Shown piece by piece: positions 60,769-64,000 of a DNA stretch of 64,000 bases (its first letter is position 1; each line of letters starts with the position of its first letter). Source of the stretch: Hyphomicrobiales bacterium (GTDB lineage Bacteria > Pseudomonadota > Alphaproteobacteria > Rhizobiales > Rhizobiaceae). The notes below the pieces were generated by a model. That model made no database searches and was not told the origin of the DNA. It saw only the letters and a list, made by a program, of their open reading frames with translations. The stretch lies in NCBI GenBank assembly GCA_900469345.1, contig UBWZ01000007.1:1-64000 (forward strand), read 5' to 3'. The position numbers and the translations under genes were made by a program.

Positions 60769-60960
60769 GGTCTCCCCCTCTTATTTTTCCGCTAATATGC
60801 TCCTGATGGCTCCGATCGTCAAATCGCCCGGGCCCGCATTCCAGCCCTGGAATTGCCGCCGCACAGCAATCCGCCGCACTTTTTTCCGTTGCGGTAATCG
60901 GCTGCTACCCGCTGCCGCTCGCGACGTCGTATCCCTCATTAAAACTGAGGGGGAGACCAT
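60766..60960. repeat. Divergent leader region bounded by a 14-bp inverted repeat
   Basis: GAGGGGGAGACCAT is present on the minus strand at 60779-60766 and on the plus strand at 60947-60960, just before the starts of the RHH gene (where its last bases are the ATG) and the VOC gene. Each copy is the ribosome site of its gene. The region between contains the divergent promoters and no other gene. Confidence 0.7.
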
Positions 60961-61356
60961 TTGGCGAAGTCAATTCATTCGATGATCCGCGTCCTCGACG
61001 AGAGGCGTTCAGTGGATTTCTACGAGACGGCCTTTGACCTTCACGTGGCGGACCGGCTCGATTTCGATACCTTCACGCTCATCTACATGAGCAATGCGGA
61101 AAGCGACTTCGAGCTTGAACTGACGGTCAACAAAGGCCGCTCGGATGCCTATGCCCTGGGCGACGGCTACGGCCATCTCGCGGTTTCCGTCGCGGACCTG
61201 GCGGCAGACCATGCACGCCTGGAGGCGGTCGGACTGACGCCCGGCAAGATCGTCGACTTCAACCGCGACGGCAGTCTGCTCGCGCGCTTTTTCTTCATCA
61301 CCGATCCGGACGGCTACAAGATCGAGGTCCTGCAGCGACACGGCCGATACAAATAG
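60961..61356 (+). CDS. VOC-family protein, glyoxalase I-like
   Basis: 131 residues from TTG 60961, set by GAGGGGGAG just upstream. The paired beta-alpha-beta-beta-beta modules are visible: SMIRVLDERRSVDFYETAFDL, FELELTVN, YGHLAVSVADLAADHARLEAVG and FFFITDPDGYKIEVLQRHGRY. The Glu and His metal positions match lactoylglutathione lyase. It would isomerise the methylglyoxal-glutathione adduct; other VOC functions are possible. Confidence 0.85.
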   Translation: MAKSIHSMIRVLDERRSVDFYETAFDLHVADRLDFDTFTLIYMSNAESDFELELTVNKGRSDAYALGDGYGHLAVSVADLAADHARLEAVGLTPGKIVDFNRDGSLLARFFFITDPDGYKIEVLQRHGRYK

Positions 61357-61436
61357 GCGACGGGTGCCCGGAGGAGGGGCATCCGCCGCAATCAAACCCG
61401 CCCAGCGGGCAGCCTTCAGCCTTGAGGAGGAGAAGA

Positions 61437-61967
61437 ATGGCTACTTTGTACGAAAACAGGCGCGGCTTGTCCCGCCGCGACCTTCTGAAGCGGGGCACTC
61501 TCGGTGCTGCCCTGATCATCTCGGGGCAGGCAGTCATCTGTCCTGAAGCGGCATGGGCCGTCGAGGCACAGGCGCTTAAGCCGGAAACCATGGCGACCTT
61601 GATCAAGCTCGCCCGCGATATCTACCCTCACGACCGGTTGGCGGACCGCTTCTACGCGATCGCCGTCAAGGGACAGGATGCGCATGCCCAGAAGGACGAG
61701 GCTCACAAGAAGCTGATCGAAGACGGCATCGCCGACCTCGACCGACGGGCAGGGGCAGGGGGCTATTCAGGCCTTGGCTGGGAAGCGGACCGTATCGCGA
61801 TCCTGCACGATATCGAGAACACCCCGTTCTTCCAGGCCGTGCGGGGCGATCTCGTCGTCAGCCTTTATAACCAGAAGGAGATCTGGCCGATCTTCGGCTA
61901 CGAAGGCGAATCCTATTCCAAGGGCGGTTACATCAACCGCGGCTTCAACGACATAGAGTGGCTGTGA
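61437..61967 (+). CDS. Tat-exported small subunit of a GMC dehydrogenase (gluconate 2-dehydrogenase subunit 3-like)
   Basis: 176 residues from ATG 61437 after AGGAGGAG. Twin-arginine signal GLSRRDLLKRGTLGAALIISG, cleaved near AAWA-VE. The mature part (TLIKLARDIYPHDRLAD, LLKK-like ARAEDEAH segment, YNQKEIWPIFGYEGESYSKGGYINRGFNDIEW) resembles subunit 3 proteins that accompany membrane-bound GMC flavoproteins. As those flavoproteins lack their own signal, the small subunit usually carries the folded complex across the membrane. First gene of a three-gene operon. Confidence 0.85.
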   Translation: MATLYENRRGLSRRDLLKRGTLGAALIISGQAVICPEAAWAVEAQALKPETMATLIKLARDIYPHDRLADRFYAIAVKGQDAHAQKDEAHKKLIEDGIADLDRRAGAGGYSGLGWEADRIAILHDIENTPFFQAVRGDLVVSLYNQKEIWPIFGYEGESYSKGGYINRGFNDIEWL

Positions 61968-62038
61968 CGCCAGCCGCGTGACCGCGAGGAGGCGGCACCC
62001 GGCACGGCATCGCGGCATGATCCATCGGGAGGATGACC

Positions 62039-63610
62039 ATGGCTGCACCTTATGAACTGAAAGACGATCACGTCGTCGTCATCATCGGCTCCGGCGCCGG
62101 TGGCGGCACGCTTGCAAATGAACTCGCCCAGAAGGGCGTCGATGTCGTCGTGCTGGAAGCCGGCGCCCGGATCGAGCACGAGGATTTCATCAACGACGAA
62201 TGGGAGAGCTTTTCCCAGCTCGCCTGGCTCGACAACCGCACCACCGGCGGCGGCTGGCGGGTTTCCAGGGACTTCCCCAATCTGCCGGCGTGGATCGTCA
62301 AGGCAGTCGGCGGAACGACCACGCACTGGGCCGGCGCATCGCTGCGTTTCCAGGAGCACGAACTGAAGACGCTGACCCATTACGGAAAGGTCGAAGGCGC
62401 AAACCTGCTCGACTGGCCCATCACGCTTGCCGATCTCGAACCCTATTATGCCAGGGCGGAGGACAAGATGGGCGTCACCCGCACGAACGGCATCGAAGGC
62501 CTGCCCGGCAACAATAATTTCAAGGTCTTCAAGGCAGGCGCCGACAAGATCGGCTACAAGGAATGCAACACCGGTCACATGGCGATCAATTCCAAGGATC
62601 GTGACGACCGCATGGGCTGCCAGCAGACCGGCTTCTGCTTCCAAGGCTGCAAATGGGGCGCCAAATGGTCGACGCTCTATACGGAAATCCCCAAGGGCGA
62701 GGCAACCGGCCGGCTCGAGGTGCGGCCGCAAAGCCATGTGGTGAAGATCGAACACGACAAGACCGGCAAGGTCACGGGGGTCGTCTACGCAGACAAGGAC
62801 GGCAAGCTGCAGGAGCAAAAGGCCCGCGTCGTGTGCGTTGCCGGCAATTCCATCGAAAGCCCGCGCCTGCTGCTGAACTCCCAGTCGTCCCAGTTCCCGG
62901 ACGGCCTTGCCAACTCGTCGGGCCAGGTCGGCAAGAACTACATGCGGCACACGACCGGCTCGGTCTATGCCGTGTTTGAAAAGCCGGTGCACATGTATCG
63001 CGGCACGACCATGGCCGGAGTCATCCGCGACGAAGCACGTCACGATCCGTCGCGCGGCTTCGTTGGCGGCTACGAGCTGGAGACGCTTTCGCTCGGCCTG
63101 CCCTTTATGGCGGCCTTCCTCGATCCGGGCGGCTGGGGACGCTCGTTTACCTCGGCACTCGACAGCTATCCCAACATGGCAGGCATGTGGATCGTCGGCG
63201 AAGACATGCCGCAGGAGCAGAATGCCGTAAAGCTCCACAAGGAGCTGAAGGACAAGTACGGCATGCCGATTCCGGATGTCTCGTTTACCGATCACCCCAA
63301 CGACGTGGCCATGCGCAACCACGGCTATAAGCAGGGCGAGGCACTCTATGCTGCAGTCGGCGCGATCCGCTCCTTCCCGACGCCGCCCTATCCCTCGACC
63401 CACAATCTCGGCACCAACCGAATGAGCGAAAAGCCCAAGGATGGGGTCGTCAACAAGTGGGGCCAGACCCACGACATCAAGAACCTGTTCGTCTCGGACG
63501 GCAGCCAGTTCACGACGGGAGCAGCGGAAAATCCGACGCTGACGATCGTCTCCCTGGCTATCCGCCAGGCCGACCACATCGCCAAGGAGATGTCGTCCGG
63601 AACGATCTGA
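62039..63610 (+). CDS. GMC-family FAD dehydrogenase, large catalytic subunit
   Basis: 523 residues from ATG 62039, 6 bases after GGGAGG; ATG 62033 touches that site and is less likely. FAD motif VVIIGSGAGGGTLANELAQKG, GGTTTHWAGASLRF, FCFQGCKWGAKWS, AGNSIESPRLLLNS, and C-terminal STHNLGTNRMS with FVSDGSQFTTGAAENPTLTIV. Relatives oxidise gluconate, 2-keto-gluconate, sorbitol or other sugars in the periplasm. No signal peptide of its own, so export should be with the Tat subunit upstream. Electrons would go to the cytochrome encoded next. Confidence 0.9.
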   Translation: MAAPYELKDDHVVVIIGSGAGGGTLANELAQKGVDVVVLEAGARIEHEDFINDEWESFSQLAWLDNRTTGGGWRVSRDFPNLPAWIVKAVGGTTTHWAGASLRFQEHELKTLTHYGKVEGANLLDWPITLADLEPYYARAEDKMGVTRTNGIEGLPGNNNFKVFKAGADKIGYKECNTGHMAINSKDRDDRMGCQQTGFCFQGCKWGAKWSTLYTEIPKGEATGRLEVRPQSHVVKIEHDKTGKVTGVVYADKDGKLQEQKARVVCVAGNSIESPRLLLNSQSSQFPDGLANSSGQVGKNYMRHTTGSVYAVFEKPVHMYRGTTMAGVIRDEARHDPSRGFVGGYELETLSLGLPFMAAFLDPGGWGRSFTSALDSYPNMAGMWIVGEDMPQEQNAVKLHKELKDKYGMPIPDVSFTDHPNDVAMRNHGYKQGEALYAAVGAIRSFPTPPYPSTHNLGTNRMSEKPKDGVVNKWGQTHDIKNLFVSDGSQFTTGAAENPTLTIVSLAIRQADHIAKEMSSGTI

Positions 63611-63733
63611 GCCACCCTTTGCCCGGCCCCCCAGACCGGGCCCTCCCTGCGCAGGCCATCTCACACAGGCCTGCGCCACCTCGTGGCCGGGGAACCGGTC
63701 ACCTTTTTTTCAACGAAAGGACATGCCGACGCG

Positions 63734-64000
63734 ATGAAGCGCCTCCTCTTGACCGTCGCCGCGCTGGCCCCCAGCATCGCCCTTGCCGATGGTGATGCTA
63801 CCAAGGGCGAAATCGTCTTCAAGAAATGCTCTGCCTGTCACAACATCGACAAAACGGACAACAAGATCGGCCCCCACCTCGTCGGCATCCTCGGCCGCAA
63901 GGTCGCGGCGATAGACGGCTTCCCCAATTATTCGGATGCATTGAAAGCAGCCGGTGCCGGCGGCAAGGTCTGGGACGAAGCAAGCCTTGCAGCCTGGGTG
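63734..64000 (+). CDS. Cytochrome c, N-terminal part (cut by window edge)
   Basis: 89 codons are present. A Sec signal peptide (MKRLLLTVAALAPSIALA) is followed by GDATKGEIVFKKCSACHNID, with a CXXCH haem site, GPHLVGILGRKVAAIDGFPNYSDALKAAG, and a typical class I cytochrome c continuation. Starts 123 bases after the GMC gene. Expected periplasmic electron acceptor of the dehydrogenase, either a single-haem protein or the first domain of a larger subunit. Confidence 0.9.
   Translation, partial: MKRLLLTVAALAPSIALADGDATKGEIVFKKCSACHNIDKTDNKIGPHLVGILGRKVAAIDGFPNYSDALKAAGAGGKVWDEASLAAWV

Noticed and set aside
61928-63679. A 583-codon minus-strand open frame opposite the GMC dehydrogenase
   Set aside because: No protein-family motifs and a His/Arg/Gly-rich composition typical of antisense shadows; the plus-strand frame is a complete GMC enzyme.

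Overview
The window looks like GC-rich alphaproteobacterial DNA, most likely a large plasmid or chromid of a Rhizobiaceae species. The evidence is a rhizobial-type porin signal peptide at the left edge, an RHE_PE00001/DUF1612-family gene, two exact copies of a 16-bp palindrome matching the repABC parS consensus (GTTNNNNGCNNNNAAC), a DUF6481 gene, a tripartite tricarboxylate transporter, and many catabolic operons each with its own LysR, IclR or DeoR regulator. No rRNA, tRNA, CRISPR array, complete insertion sequence or repABC operon was seen.

Layout. 0-2.2 kb: partial porin, then a minus-strand esterase/DUF4142 pair ending in two hairpins. 2.4-10.4 kb: a tightly packed operon of glycan genes made of two stand-alone glycosyltransferases, a GT4-Gfo/Idh-MDR triple fusion and a GT4-glycoside hydrolase fusion. 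10.9-26.8 kb: a catabolic block with a peptide-type ABC importer plus creatininase-family hydrolase, a LysR regulator divergent from a GhrA-like reductase, and a polyamine-type ABC importer with RraA-like, gamma-glutamyltransferase and SDR genes. A related AT-rich motif lies upstream of all three transcription units. 26.8-27.8 kb: remains of a sugar kinase, a class III aminotransferase and an enoyl-CoA hydratase. 27.8-34.6 kb: lldD-like oxidase, tctABC, an IclR regulator with a 21-bp palindromic operator, and a divergent hydroxyacid dehydrogenase/RraA pair. 34.7-35.2 kb: IS481-type remnant.

35.2-43.1 kb: an FGGY kinase and two FAD oxidoreductases joined by ATGA overlaps, divergent from a YdiJ-like D-2-hydroxyglutarate dehydrogenase and a DeoR regulator that appears to lack part of its effector domain. 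43.1-45.1 kb: SbmA/YddA-type ABC exporter. 45.2-50.7 kb: aminotransferase, AmaB and HglS with a divergent LysR, which fits the 2-aminoadipate branch of lysine catabolism. The YdiJ-like enzyme 5 kb away could take the last step. 50.7-52.7 kb: a quinone oxidoreductase flanked by dead IclR and LysR genes. 52.7-58.1 kb: GAF/degenerate-GGDEF/EAL protein, RHE_PE00001 protein, the parS pair and htpG. 58.3-64 kb: cold-shock gene with its own promoter and terminator, DUF6481, a fatty-acid desaturase, an RHH regulator divergent from a VOC protein, and a periplasmic GMC dehydrogenase operon (small subunit, flavoprotein, cytochrome c) cut by the window edge.

The two best candidates for undescribed biology are the fused glycan operon and the LysR-motif regulon with two importers. 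Function calls come from reading motifs by eye; no database search was run.
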